Notes: a model not told the origin generated them from the sequence alone. A stretch of 64,000 nt of DNA from Verrucomicrobiales bacterium (GCA_027488845.1 JAIYBC010000060.1:124001-188000), one strand, 5' to 3'; positions 24,848-37,147 are shown, counted from the stretch's first letter. A program made the numbers and translations.

Positions 24848-26440
24848 TCACCGGATCCCAGCCAACTCCTGGAGCAGCCGCCAGTTCTGGAGCCGCTCCT
24901 CCCGCGTCGCGAGCATCGTCGGACTCGGTGTGCCATCCTGGTCGAAATGCTTGGCAAAACGGCCCTCGCTGCGGGCGAAGCTGATGAAGTCGTAGGCCTC
25001 GCCGGACTTGGGATCGACGTAGAAGTCGTCGTTCTGGGCCGGGTTGCCCTGCAGGCTCAGCCGCTCGCTGATCCTCGCGCCTTTGCGGGGATCGTAGAGC
25101 AGGACCGGGAAGGTGCGGGTGTCGACGGCGAGCTTGGACTGGTGCATGGCCATGTTGTCGCCGACGCCGTGCTCCGGTTGGCAGGTGGTGTACACCGAGA
25201 CGATGGCCGGTCCGTCGTACTCGTTGGCCGCGATGATCGACTTGTAGAAGTGGTTCGTCATCGCGCAACTCGTCTGCGCCACCAGCGTGTCGGGATGCAT
25301 CATGGCGATCTGGGCGACCTCCTTCCGCCGCTCGACCTTGCCGGGGATGACCTTGCCGTGGACGGAGAACTTCGTGTTCTGGCCGGTGAAGGTCGCCGTG
25401 GAGGACTGGCCGCCGGTGTTCGAATAGACCTGGGTGTCGAGCAGCAGGATCTTGATGTTCATGCCCGACGCCAGCATGCGGCTCAGGGCGTTGAAGCCGA
25501 TGTCGAGCATCGCCCCGTCTCCGCCGATGACCCAGAGTTTCTTGTCCTTCCAGCCCATCTGGTCCCAGCGCGAGCGGACGCCCATGGCGTAGGTCGGTCC
25601 GTTCTCGAACAGGGAATTCGACCATGGCAGGAGGTACGGGTTGTAGGGATAGGTGGAGGCGTAGACCGTGGAACAGCCGGTGGAATTGATCAGGCCGATG
25701 TTCTCGCGTCCGTATACGAATCCGGTGGCGGCCAGCATCATGCGCAAGGCCGTTCCCTCGCCACATCCCATGCAGGAGCCGGCGCCTCCGACATACAGCA
25801 GGGACCTCTCGGCCAGCATCATGTCGGTGAGCAGCTTTTCGTTGATGTACTGCGTGGGGGTCTCGGGAAGCTTGCGGTAGAAGTCGAAGGTCTTCTGGAA
25901 CCGCGGCAGAACGCCTTTTTCCTTCTTCAACATCGAAAGCGCTCCGTGGTCGCCGCAGGCCTCGACGCATTCCGCGCATCCCTTGCACTTCGTGGGATCG
26001 ATGAAGATGCCGAAGTAGCCCGGCTCCTGGCCCTTCTTCTCGTAGATGTTCCAGAACTTCGTGGTCTTCCCGAACTGCCGCCGGTAGTGCTCGCGCTCGG
26101 TCGGATCGGAAACCTGCCCGAGTTCCGCCTCCAGCTTCGCCTTCGGCACGACCTTCCCGAGGATGGCGGTATCCGGGCACTCGGTCACGCAAGCCATGCA
26201 GGCGACACAGTTCTCCGAGTTCAGCAGCGGAATCTCCGGGGCGATGTAGGAGAAGTCGCGCAGGACGCCGGTGCCGGCCGGGATCAGGGAACGCGCCGTC
26301 GAAGCGTCGGCGGGAAGCCCCATCTCGGCGGAGCCGTCGTTGTAGGCTCCCACGATGCGCTCGTTGAAGTCCTGGACATCCAGGACGTCGGGACCGATGG
26401 GACGGGTGTTGATCCGCTCGACGGGATTCTCGGTGGTCAT
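24848..26440 (-). CDS. Pyruvate:ferredoxin oxidoreductase, fused delta-beta subunit
   Basis: A 530-residue subunit of a 2-oxoacid:ferredoxin oxidoreductase, most likely for pyruvate. Two [4Fe-4S] ferredoxin motifs are at about residues 80-150 (NCVACMACVTECPD and KCKGCAECVEACGD). The thiamine-diphosphate half has SCMGCGEG cysteines and the TPP/Mg motif GGDGAMLDIGFNALSRML with VYSNTGGQSS. Together with the next gene it makes a complete enzyme that cleaves pyruvate to acetyl-CoA, CO2 and reduced ferredoxin. The ATG at 26440 gives 41 bases to the upstream gene. The order is alpha-gamma first, then delta-beta, in one operon. Confidence 0.92.
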   Translation of the reverse strand: MTTENPVERINTRPIGPDVLDVQDFNERIVGAYNDGSAEMGLPADASTARSLIPAGTGVLRDFSYIAPEIPLLNSENCVACMACVTECPDTAILGKVVPKAKLEAELGQVSDPTEREHYRRQFGKTTKFWNIYEKKGQEPGYFGIFIDPTKCKGCAECVEACGDHGALSMLKKEKGVLPRFQKTFDFYRKLPETPTQYINEKLLTDMMLAERSLLYVGGAGSCMGCGEGTALRMMLAATGFVYGRENIGLINSTGCSTVYASTYPYNPYLLPWSNSLFENGPTYAMGVRSRWDQMGWKDKKLWVIGGDGAMLDIGFNALSRMLASGMNIKILLLDTQVYSNTGGQSSTATFTGQNTKFSVHGKVIPGKVERRKEVAQIAMMHPDTLVAQTSCAMTNHFYKSIIAANEYDGPAIVSVYTTCQPEHGVGDNMAMHQSKLAVDTRTFPVLLYDPRKGARISERLSLQGNPAQNDDFYVDPKSGEAYDFISFARSEGRFAKHFDQDGTPSPTMLATREERLQNWRLLQELAGIR

Positions 26441-26481
26441 GGCTGGGAAACTGGAAGGGGGTTGGAGGCTCTGGATTTCGA

Positions 26482-28506
26482 CTACTTGCCGAACGCAAGG
26501 GTCTCGCCGGACCTGTCCAAGGAGGATTCCTCCGGGCCGGTGATGACCTCCGCGGGGATCTCGCGGACGTCCTTCAGCCCCTGCTTCACGCACGCGAGAT
26601 TCTCCTGCACGACGTGCTCGCCGCGCTTCCCGAAGTATTTTCGGATGAACTTCTCCACCGCGCCGAGGACCTCGGCCTCACCCATCCGGTAGCGCACCGC
26701 GAACGGGGTGACCTTGATGAAGATGCCCACCAGGACCACCCCCTGCATGCGTTGCTGGAGATCCGGATCCGTGGCGATTCCCCGGGCGATCTTCACGGTG
26801 TCGAGGTAGTACACCCGGAGCTTCTTCATCCGGATGATCTTCCGTCCGTAGGCCGGGATGTCGTTCCACACGGCCGCCGCGGCCGTGTGGTGGCTCTGGA
26901 TGAACACGCTTCCACCCTCGGCGATGCCGGCGAGCGGATTGCCGAGGTTGAATGCGTTGACGTCGTTGAGCGGGATGAACTCGACGTGTTCGAGCTCGCT
27001 GTGACAGCGGATGTGTTCCTCGGCCACCGTCAGGTAGTAGGTGGTCGGCAACCCCTTCTTCTCGGAGCCATATTTGGGGTAGGCCTGCACGTGGAGGTCG
27101 AAGAGTTCGCCGACGAACGAAGCGATGAGCTTGTTGGTGGTGACCGAGCCGAAACCGCCCACGGAATGGCCCCGCATCGAGAAGGCGCCCTCGGGCCGGA
27201 TGTCCGGATCCTCGCCGATGTCGAGCGCCAGCGGATGCTGGATGCCAACCACCGCGAAGTCCCTTGGGGCCGCGGACCGGAGGTTCTCCACGATGGCGAT
27301 GAAATGCCCGGCGCGGACATCGCGGGATCCAAGGCCGGCCGAAATGGAGCCGATCCTCGGAATCCGCGTCACCTCCGGATAACGGAGTCCACCGGCGGAA
27401 CCGTAGCCGATTCCCATCAGGGCGTCGGCGAAGGAGGCCTTGATCGCCTGGGTGAGCGGGTTGGATTGGGCGAGCGGATTGTCCATGCGCTCGACCACGG
27501 CGAAGGCCTTCACGTTGCGCAGCGCGGCCACGAGCTGGGTCGCCGGGAAGGGGGCGAAGCAGGTGACATGGACGACCCCGACGCGGATGCCGTGCCGGGC
27601 CCGGATGTGGTCCACGGCGGCCCGTGCGGTCTCCATCATGCCTCCCAGGCCGACGAGCGCGTACTCGGCGTCGTCCATCCGGTAGCGGTCGACGAGCTCA
27701 TAGTGCCTGCCGGTCTTCGAACCGAATTCGGTCATCGACTCCTCGATCGCGGCCATGACGCGGTCGTAGCAGCCGCGTTGGGCGATCTTGCCCTTCATGT
27801 ACGCGTCCTGGTTCTGGACGACGCCGGACATGATGGGGTTCCTCGGATCGAAGAGGCAGCGCAGCCGTTCGTTGGGATCCCCGACGAATTCCTTCATGAA
27901 CCCGGGCTCCGGCAGCAGGACGTTCTCGATGGTGTGCGTGGTCAGGAAGCCGTCCTGGATGTTCATGAACGGCGTGTCGCAGGCCTCGGCGGCGCGGCGT
28001 GAGATCAGCGCGAGATCGCCTGTCTCCTGCGCGTTCCGGGCGAACAGCATGGCCCAACCGCAGTCGGCGACGCTCATCACGTCGTCATGCCCACAATGCA
28101 CGTTCAGCGATTGGCTGGTGAGGGCGCGGGCGCCGATGTGGAAGACGATCGGCAGACGCTTGCCGGAGATGGTGTAGAGAACCTCCTTCATCAGGACGAG
28201 TCCCTGTCCCGAGGTGAAGTTCGTCACCCGCCCGCCCGCGAGGGCGAAACCTTCGCAGGTGGAGGCCGCCGAATGCTCCGATTCGGCCTGCACGAACGCC
28301 AACGTGTCTCCCCAAAGGTTCGCACGGCCATTCGAGACCTCGGTTTGGTAACCCGCCCCCATCGTGGTCGAGGAGGTGATCGGGTAGGCGCAGGCACCCT
28401 GGGTGACATGGGTCTCCACCCAGACCACGGCGCCGGCACCGTCGGAGCTGGTGGGAATGCCGGGAAAAGGGATCTCGGGCGAGATGCGGATGAAGGACGT
28501 CTCCAT
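26482..28506 (-). CDS. Pyruvate:ferredoxin oxidoreductase, fused alpha-gamma subunit
   Basis: A 674-residue subunit carrying the pyrimidine-binding domain (early TTMGAGYQTEVSNG and SEHSAASTCEGFALAGGR-type elements near residues 55-95), the central transketolase C-like part and, from about residue 450, the gamma domain (SMRGHSVGGFGSVTTNKLIA). It works with the downstream delta-beta protein. It is not one of the single-chain ~1170-residue NifJ enzymes; here the chain is split after the gamma domain. The ATG at 28506 fits the family start; the upstream extension of the frame does not. Confidence 0.9.
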   Translation of the reverse strand: METSFIRISPEIPFPGIPTSSDGAGAVVWVETHVTQGACAYPITSSTTMGAGYQTEVSNGRANLWGDTLAFVQAESEHSAASTCEGFALAGGRVTNFTSGQGLVLMKEVLYTISGKRLPIVFHIGARALTSQSLNVHCGHDDVMSVADCGWAMLFARNAQETGDLALISRRAAEACDTPFMNIQDGFLTTHTIENVLLPEPGFMKEFVGDPNERLRCLFDPRNPIMSGVVQNQDAYMKGKIAQRGCYDRVMAAIEESMTEFGSKTGRHYELVDRYRMDDAEYALVGLGGMMETARAAVDHIRARHGIRVGVVHVTCFAPFPATQLVAALRNVKAFAVVERMDNPLAQSNPLTQAIKASFADALMGIGYGSAGGLRYPEVTRIPRIGSISAGLGSRDVRAGHFIAIVENLRSAAPRDFAVVGIQHPLALDIGEDPDIRPEGAFSMRGHSVGGFGSVTTNKLIASFVGELFDLHVQAYPKYGSEKKGLPTTYYLTVAEEHIRCHSELEHVEFIPLNDVNAFNLGNPLAGIAEGGSVFIQSHHTAAAAVWNDIPAYGRKIIRMKKLRVYYLDTVKIARGIATDPDLQQRMQGVVLVGIFIKVTPFAVRYRMGEAEVLGAVEKFIRKYFGKRGEHVVQENLACVKQGLKDVREIPAEVITGPEESSLDRSGETLAFGK

Positions 28507-28641
28507 GGCGGTCCAGGTCGGGATACGGGTACGCGAAACGAGTGACTTGCGGATCGGGGAACTTATGCATTGAGCAAACGACCGGGCAGACGGCACAAGT
28601 CAATTGTCGTGGATTCGGGGGGCAGACCCTGAAACGGCAGA

Positions 28642-28673
28642 AAAGGCCGGGAAGCTTTCGCTTCCCGGCCTTT
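28642..28673. terminator. Bidirectional terminator downstream of nrdJ
   Basis: A perfect 14-bp stem (AAAGGCCGGGAAGC/GCTTCCCGGCCTTT) with a TTTC loop. A-runs on one side and T-runs on the other make it work in either direction; it lies 31 bases past the nrdJ stop and separates it from the oxidoreductase genes. Confidence 0.9.
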
Positions 28674-28703
28674 GAAAACCGTCACAAGGACCGCCGGCAC
28701 CGA

Positions 28704-31823
<3,120 letters not shown>

Positions 31824-32289
31824 GGGCGTGGATGGTCTGGGTGGTCGGACGGATGAGATGGTTGGACTTCCGCACCCCCTATCTTCCCTTGTCAGAGGGA
31901 ATTGCAGGGATCCGAAAGCCCGGGTTTAAGAGCGAAAGCGTAACCTCGTCGGAACGCTTCCGACCCAACAAGTTGGGGCTGGCGTTAGAGGCTACCCCTA
32001 CATCTTGTGGTTACAAGTGGGTTTTGTTCGAAAAAAGCGTTCCCGTTAAACCCGCCTAATCCCTAGGTGTTTCTCATGTGTAAACCGGTTGGATTGGGCG
32101 TCGCAAACCCAGGCCCAAGTTGACGCAGGAATCCAAGGAGAACGGGCTTTGAAATGGAGGGCGCCTTCCGAAACGGATGATCCTGCACAATGCCAACGAC
32201 TTCGGAGGAGGGAGAGGGCGGCCGGTTGGGACTCGGCTTTGCATGAGCGGCGAAAAGCAGGCATCCTCCTCCCAGGAGAGCCTCCGCCT
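31824..32289. other. Divergent intergenic region rich in palindromes
   Basis: 466 bases between nrdJ (-) and the HemN-like gene (+). The base composition is visibly poorer in G+C than the surrounding genes. Besides the nested element at 31921-32054 it holds TTCCCT/AGGGAA (31884-31901). No cobalamin-riboswitch core (GCCACTG with the B12 box) and no clear NrdR box are seen. It must hold promoters for both genes. Confidence 0.7.
31921..32054. ncRNA. Candidate structured RNA / leader element
   Basis: Complementary segments are nested: CGGGTTTAA (31921-31929) with TTAAACCCG (32046-32054), then GGAACGCTT (31951-31959) with AAGCGTTCC (32035-32043), enclosing CCCAAC/GTTGGG (31964-31977), GGGG/CCCC (31975-31978 with 31995-31998) and CTTGT/ACAAG (32004-32017). 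The second helix competes with a local hairpin TCGGAA-CGC-TTCCGA (31949-31963). If transcribed on the minus strand it would be the nrdJ leader, 98 to 231 bases before the start codon; on the plus strand it would be far upstream of the radical SAM gene. Fold and strand are inference. Confidence 0.5.
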
Positions 32290-33639
32290 ATGAACACCTC
32301 AACCCCCGCTCCTTTACAGGGCCCACAAAGTCCTCCCATCCAAAAGGAAACGACGGCAGGCAACTATTTCGTTTCAAACTATCCCCCGTTCGCATTCTGG
32401 AGGTCGGATGCGGTGCCGATTTTCGGGTCGATTTTGGAGCGCCCCGCTGACCATACGGTTCCACTCGGGCTCTACGTGCACATCCCGTTTTGCCGAAAGA
32501 GGTGCCATTTCTGTTACTTTCGCGTCTATACGGACAAGAATGCGGACGAAATCCGGAACTATATCGATGCCGTCCTCAAGGAGCTGAAAGCCTATGTTTC
32601 CAAGCCCTACCTCCAGGGACGTAGGCCGAAGTTCATCTATTTTGGAGGAGGGACCCCAAGCTACCTCTCTCCCGACCAGATCCGTTTGCTGACCGATGGC
32701 ATCAAGGCATTGTTGCCTTGGGACGAGGCCGCCGAGATCACCTACGAAGGAGAACCTGGCACCCTCACGGACCTGAAACTGCGGGCCATCCAGCAGGTGG
32801 GGGTGACACGGCTCAGCTTGGGCGTCGAACACTTCGACGATCACATCCTCGAGATCAATGGACGTGCCCATCGCTCCAAGGAGGTCCTCCGGGCCTACGC
32901 GTTCGCCCGGGAAGTGGGCTTCCCCCAGGTGAACGTCGACCTGATCGCCGGCATGGTCGAGGAAACCGAGGAAAAGTGGCGGGAGACCGTGGCCAAGACG
33001 GTGGAACTGCGACCGGACTCGGTGACGATTTACCAGATGGAAGTGCCCTACAACACGGGCATCTATCGGCAAATGAAGGCCGAGGGCAAGTTGGTGGCGC
33101 CGGTCGCGGATTGGGATACCAAGCGCCGCTGGGTGGACTACGCATTCGGCGAGTTCGAGAAGGTCGGCTACACCGTCACCAGCACCACCACCGTTGTCAG
33201 GGATCCGGCGAAAGTCCGTTTCGACTACCGCCAAGGACTCTTCAGCGGGGCCGATCTCCTGAGCGTCGGGGTTGCGAGCTTCGGCCACCTCGCAGGGGTC
33301 CACTACCAGAATCACCACGACTTCGCACCGTATGTCGAAGCGGTGAACTCCGGGCATCTCCCGGTCTATCGGGCCTACCCGGTTCCGACCGATGAGCGCT
33401 ACCTGCGGGAATTCATGCTGCAACTGAAGTTGGGAAGGGTGGAAACGGCATCATTCTTGGAGAAGTTTGGGGCGGACCCCGCCGTACACTTCGCCGAACC
33501 ACTCGCCGCTTTGCGTTCGGCAGGACATCTGGTCGAAGGCCCCGGATGGATTGGCCTGACCCGTGCCGCGCTGTTGCAGGTTGATTCGCTTCTTCCGCTC
33601 TTTTTCAAACCGGAACATCGAACGGGCCGTTATGCCTGA
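32290..33639 (+). CDS. HemN/HemW-like radical SAM protein
   Basis: A 449-residue radical SAM enzyme of the coproporphyrinogen-oxidase-like family. The 4Fe-4S cluster cysteines are in FCRKRCHFCYF (C-x3-C-x2-C-x-F, about residues 68-76), followed by FIYFGGGTPSYLSPDQ and GEPGTL elements and the later SLGVEHFDDHILEINGR segment, where HemN-type proteins usually have a Gln in SxGVQ; the Glu here is a difference. It may be a heme-transfer or heme-degrading relative rather than a true oxidase. The ATG has an AGGAGAG site upstream. It overlaps moaC by eight bases, a puzzling association between porphyrin-type and molybdopterin chemistry. Confidence 0.82.
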   Translation: MNTSTPAPLQGPQSPPIQKETTAGNYFVSNYPPFAFWRSDAVPIFGSILERPADHTVPLGLYVHIPFCRKRCHFCYFRVYTDKNADEIRNYIDAVLKELKAYVSKPYLQGRRPKFIYFGGGTPSYLSPDQIRLLTDGIKALLPWDEAAEITYEGEPGTLTDLKLRAIQQVGVTRLSLGVEHFDDHILEINGRAHRSKEVLRAYAFAREVGFPQVNVDLIAGMVEETEEKWRETVAKTVELRPDSVTIYQMEVPYNTGIYRQMKAEGKLVAPVADWDTKRRWVDYAFGEFEKVGYTVTSTTTVVRDPAKVRFDYRQGLFSGADLLSVGVASFGHLAGVHYQNHHDFAPYVEAVNSGHLPVYRAYPVPTDERYLREFMLQLKLGRVETASFLEKFGADPAVHFAEPLAALRSAGHLVEGPGWIGLTRAALLQVDSLLPLFFKPEHRTGRYA

Positions 33640-34123
33640 ATCCGAATCCGCAGCCCAACGCCGACTGAGCCACATCTCCGAATCCGGGGAAGCTTCGATG
33701 GTGGATGTGTCCCAGAAGCCAGATCTCTTTCGGGAGGCCATGGCCACAGGCGAAATCCATCTGACCCGATCGACGGTCGACCTCATCGAGTCGGACCGGG
33801 TGGCGAAGGGCAACGTCCTGGCGACCGCCCGGATCGCAGGAATACAGGCGGCCAAACGGACCGGGGAACTGATCCCACTCTGTCATCCGCTTCCCATCAC
33901 GCACTGCGAGGTGGAACTGCTTGTTCCGGAAAGCCGCGACCGCGTCGAGATCAGCGCCACCGCCCGGATCATTGGTCCCACTGGGGTGGAGATGGAGGCG
34001 CTGACGGCGGTCTCGGTCGCCGCCTTGACCATCTACGACATGTGCAAAGCCGTGGACAAGTCGATGCGGATCGAGGGAATCCGGTTGGTTCGAAAAACAA
34101 AGCGGTCATTACCCCCAGCCTGA
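33632..34123 (+). CDS. moaC: Cyclic pyranopterin monophosphate synthase
   Basis: A 163-residue molybdenum cofactor biosynthesis enzyme that converts the GTP-derived 3',8-cyclo compound to cyclic pyranopterin monophosphate. Signatures are MVDVSQKP, IPLCHPLPITH and MEALTAVSVAALTIYDMCKA with the active-site Lys and Asp. The start at 33632 overlaps the upstream stop by eight bases, so it is translated in the same operon. moaA and the other cofactor genes are not in the window. Confidence 0.94.
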   Translation: MPESESAAQRRLSHISESGEASMVDVSQKPDLFREAMATGEIHLTRSTVDLIESDRVAKGNVLATARIAGIQAAKRTGELIPLCHPLPITHCEVELLVPESRDRVEISATARIIGPTGVEMEALTAVSVAALTIYDMCKAVDKSMRIEGIRLVRKTKRSLPPA

Positions 34124-34359
34124 CGGCCGAAAGGACCGCAGCCACGAATCGCCCGCTTGTGGCACCCAGGAGAGCCGGAGCCGGGTATTCGCACAGGCAA
34201 CCCAGCGCAGACCAATCTTCTCGGCGCCCGAAAGTCGTGGTCCGATTCCGATCCGTCGATCTCCCCAGCGATCCGACATTCGGGACAGCCCTATCGTGGG
34301 TGCCGAGTCACGGCCCTTCCGAAATCGGAGGCGTGAAGGGGATTTTCTCGCAAAACAAA

Positions 34360-34394
34360 AAATGCCCGACTTGAACACGTCAAGTCGGGCATTT
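34360..34394. terminator. Bidirectional terminator between moaC and a secreted protein gene
   Basis: A perfect 15-bp stem (AAATGCCCGACTTGA/TCAAGTCGGGCATTT) around ACACG, with A/T runs at both ends, lies between convergent genes. The 236 bases from the moaC stop to the hairpin show no gene. Confidence 0.92.
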
Positions 34395-34409
34395 CCAGAA
34401 TTGATCCGA

Positions 34410-35009
34410 TTACAGGCGACCCGGAGCCGCACCGCCGTAGGGCAGAACGATCTCGGTTTCCACAACCACGTTCGGAGTCTCGTTGGTGACGATAACGATG
34501 TTGGTGTTGCCAGGGGTACCGAAGTCATCGACGACACCCTTGCTCAGCGCACGGCGGGCCTTGGCGACAGCAGCCTCGGAACGGACGGTGGCCTTCGACT
34601 CGGGAGCGACCCGGTCAGCAACGGCGATCACCTTCTGGTCTTCACCCGTGGCGAAAACCGCGGCGGACACGATGGTCTTGACCATCTCGGGAGCCTCTTC
34701 GATCGCGGCAGCGACAACGGCGTCGGTCGCCTCAGGAGTGCGACGCAGCACCGAGGTGATCACCACCGAAAGGGCCGAAGGGTTGTTCTTGGCAACAGCG
34801 ACAACGACGCTCTTCGCAGTCTCAACACGGTTCGCGGAAGAAGCGGAAGCCACCAGCTTCGAAGCGGTCGCAGGGAGTTCGACCGTCTTGGCCGCGATGA
34901 TCTTCTGGGTCAGGGCCTCAACGTCGCTCGTCGAGAGCGCGAACGCGGAAGACGAGACCAGAACCGACGCAACGGTGATCAGTTTGAAATTTCGGGAGAA
35001 TGAGTTCAT
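34410..35009 (-). CDS. Secreted or periplasmic protein of unknown function
   Basis: A 199-residue protein with a signal peptide (about residues 1-24, cleavage after AFA). The mature part is strongly Ala/Val-rich and predicted helical, with repeats of about 35 residues of the form A-V-V-AA-x(n)-P (for example SVVVAVAKNNPSALSVVITS, then DAVVAAAIEEAPEMVKTIVS). The C-terminus switches to a Val/Thr-rich beta segment and ends with YGGAAPGRL. It resembles short helical-repeat exported proteins of Verrucomicrobiota, but no function is known. It is a single-gene unit with its own terminator; base use looks less GC-biased than its neighbours. Confidence 0.72.
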   Translation of the reverse strand: MNSFSRNFKLITVASVLVSSSAFALSTSDVEALTQKIIAAKTVELPATASKLVASASSANRVETAKSVVVAVAKNNPSALSVVITSVLRRTPEATDAVVAAAIEEAPEMVKTIVSAAVFATGEDQKVIAVADRVAPESKATVRSEAAVAKARRALSKGVVDDFGTPGNTNIVIVTNETPNVVVETEIVLPYGGAAPGRL

Positions 35010-35087
35010 AGGCAGTGCTCGGATGGTCAACCAACTCCTCCCTTCATGCCGACTCGAGCCATATTGGTCAACACTTTAAATCAAGAA

Positions 35088-36347
35088 TCAGGCAGCCGCC
35101 CTTTCCGGTCTCCTCCGGACAATGGGCGGCGTCTCCCAGCGGACAACCGCCCGGTTGATCAGGACCGACGTTGGCTGGTCGTTTCCGGGCAACTCGAACA
35201 TCACGTCCCGGAGTAGCTTCTCGGCCAATGCACGCAGCGCCCGCGCACCTGTTTTCTTCCGGATTGCCTGCGCCGCGATCTCGGCCACCGCGTCTTCCGT
35301 GAAGATCAACTCGTTGCCATCCAAGGCGAAGAGCTTGCCGTACTGCCGGATCAACGCGTTTTTGGGCTGGGTCAGCACGGAACAAAGCTGCGCCTCGTCC
35401 AGCTCGTCGAGCACCGCCGTGACCGGCAGCCTCCCGATGAACTCGGGAATGAACCCGAAGGCGAGAAGGTCCTCGGGCTCGATCCGATGCAGCAACTCCC
35501 CGGACACGCCCGATTTGGACGGCGCCTCTCCACCGGTGAATCCAATCGACCGCCTCCCCAGGCGGCGCTCGATGACCCGGTCCATCCCCACGAAAGCCCC
35601 GCCACAAATGAAGAGGATGTTGGTCGTGTCGACTCGGATGTACTCCTGCTGCGGATGCTTCCGGCCTCCCTGGGGCGGCACATTGCACAGGGTCCCCTCC
35701 AGGATTTTCAGGAGGCCCTGCTGGACGCCTTCTCCAGAAACGTCGCGGGTGATCGAGACGTTCTCGGTCTTGCGGGCAATCTTGTCGATCTCGTCGATGT
35801 AGACGATCCCGACCTGCGCCCGCTTGACGTCGAAATCCGCAGCCTGAAGCAACCGCAGCACGATGTTCTCCACATCCTCACCCACGTATCCGGCCTCGGT
35901 GATCACGGTCGCGTCGGCGATGGCGAAGGGCACATCCAGCAAACGGGCCAGCGTCTTTGCAAGCAGGGTCTTCCCCGAGCCGGTGGGTCCCAGCATCAGG
36001 ATGTTGCTCTTCTCGATTTCAACGCCGTCCTCGGCGCTCCCCGCCTCCCCACTTCGGGAAAGGACCCTCTTGTAATGGTTGTAGACCGCGACGGCGAGGG
36101 TGCGCTTCGCGTCCTCCTGGCCGATGACGTGCTCGTCGAGGTGTCGCTTGATCTCAGCCGGCTTGGGAACCCGGAGACTGCGAAGACTGCCTTCCGACTC
36201 GCTGGCATTCTCCTTTTCGAGCACTCCCTTGCAGACGCCGACGCAGGCGTCGCAGATGTACACACCCGGTCCGGCGATCAGCCTCTTCACCTCCGCCTTC
36301 GACTTACCGCAGAAGCTGCACATGGTGAGCTGCGACGTTCGAGCCAT
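35088..36347 (-). CDS. clpX: ClpX, ATP-dependent Clp protease ATP-binding subunit
   Basis: A 419-residue AAA+ unfoldase that feeds substrates to ClpP. The N-terminal zinc-binding domain has CSFCGKS and CDACVGVC (Cys pairs at about residues 9/12 and 31/34). Walker A ([12 protein letters not shown]), Walker B (YIDEIDKI) and the IGF loop that docks on ClpP ([10 protein letters not shown]) are intact. The ATG at 36347 gives MARTSQ; a hairpin terminator lies just upstream, between clpP and clpX, so clpX may need its own promoter or read-through. Confidence 0.96.
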   Translation of the reverse strand: MARTSQLTMCSFCGKSKAEVKRLIAGPGVYICDACVGVCKGVLEKENASESEGSLRSLRVPKPAEIKRHLDEHVIGQEDAKRTLAVAVYNHYKRVLSRSGEAGSAEDGVEIEKSNILMLGPTGSGKTLLAKTLARLLDVPFAIADATVITEAGYVGEDVENIVLRLLQAADFDVKRAQVGIVYIDEIDKIARKTENVSITRDVSGEGVQQGLLKILEGTLCNVPPQGGRKHPQQEYIRVDTTNILFICGGAFVGMDRVIERRLGRRSIGFTGGEAPSKSGVSGELLHRIEPEDLLAFGFIPEFIGRLPVTAVLDELDEAQLCSVLTQPKNALIRQYGKLFALDGNELIFTEDAVAEIAAQAIRKKTGARALRALAEKLLRDVMFELPGNDQPTSVLINRAVVRWETPPIVRRRPERAAA

Positions 36348-36390
36348 GGGGGCACGCTGCCGCAACGGCCAATCCCTTTCCAGTGGTAAA

Positions 36391-36420
36391 GAAAAGCCCG
36401 GCCGCACGGGCGACCGGGCT
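36391..36420 (-). terminator. Terminator between clpP and clpX
   Basis: On the minus strand AGCCCGG and CCGGGCT form a 7-bp stem with a 12-base loop, followed by TTTTCTTT. It begins about 30 bases past the clpP stop and ends 40 bases before clpX. Confidence 0.78.
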
Positions 36421-36450
36421 GGATGAAGACGCCGTCAATCCGAGGCGGAA

Positions 36451-37077
36451 TCAGGACTTCGCCGAATCGGACAAGGTTGGCACCTCGCGGCGGCTGGCCA
36501 CCACCTCGTCGACCAGGCCAAACTGGCGGGCCTCCTCCGCCGACATGAAGTTGTCCCGGTCACAGGCCTTCTCCACGACTTCGTACGGTTGCCCGGTGTG
36601 CTTCGAAAGGATGGTGTTCAACCGTTCCTTGAGCTTGAGCATGTACTTGACCCGGATCTCCACGTCGCTGGCCTGCCCTTCGGCGCCGCCGAGGACCTGG
36701 TGGATCATGATGTTCGCGTTCGGCAGCGCGAAGCGCTTTCCCTTGGTACCGCCGGAAAGCAGGACCGCCCCCATGCTCGCCGCCTGTCCGACGCAGTAGG
36801 TGTTCACGTCGCAGGTCAGCCACTGCATCGTGTCGTAGATCGCCAAACCCGCGGTGACGCTCCCACCCGGCGAGTTGATGTAGAAATGGATGTCCTTCTT
36901 GGGGTCCGTCATCTGCAGGAACAGGAACTGGGCCACGATGACGTTGGCGACCATGTCGTCCACCGGCGTGCCCAGGAAGATGATCCGATCGACCAGCAGC
37001 CGGCTGTAGAGGTCGTACCCCTTTTCGCCGCGGCCGGTTTGTTCGATGACATACGGAATGTTGACGAAATTGCGCAT
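36451..37077 (-). CDS. clpP: ClpP serine protease, proteolytic subunit
   Basis: A 208-residue subunit of the barrel-shaped Clp protease. Catalytic Ser is in [13 protein letters not shown] (about residue 105), His in [10 protein letters not shown] (about 130) and Asp in [12 protein letters not shown] (about 180). Start at 37077 ([13 protein letters not shown]) matches typical ClpP N-termini; the frame is open for another 72 codons upstream, but that part is not conserved. clpP precedes clpX on the same strand as is usual, though trigger factor is not adjacent. Confidence 0.96.
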   Translation of the reverse strand: MRNFVNIPYVIEQTGRGEKGYDLYSRLLVDRIIFLGTPVDDMVANVIVAQFLFLQMTDPKKDIHFYINSPGGSVTAGLAIYDTMQWLTCDVNTYCVGQAASMGAVLLSGGTKGKRFALPNANIMIHQVLGGAEGQASDVEIRVKYMLKLKERLNTILSKHTGQPYEVVEKACDRDNFMSAEEARQFGLVDEVVASRREVPTLSDSAKS

Positions 37078-37147
37078 AAATGGATCGGAACGAAGTGGCC
37101 GCAGGCTAGGAGTCGACCGGCAGAGCGTCAAGGAACCCACCGTCTCA

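Noticed and set aside
28507-28641. Possible small gene between the oxidoreductase and nrdJ terminator
   Set aside because: Only the upstream extension of the alpha-gamma frame covers it and no start with a ribosome-binding site was found.
31824-32289. Cobalamin riboswitch before nrdJ
   Set aside because: The GCCACTG and B12-box core sequences are not found on either strand, so the structured element is described as unassigned.
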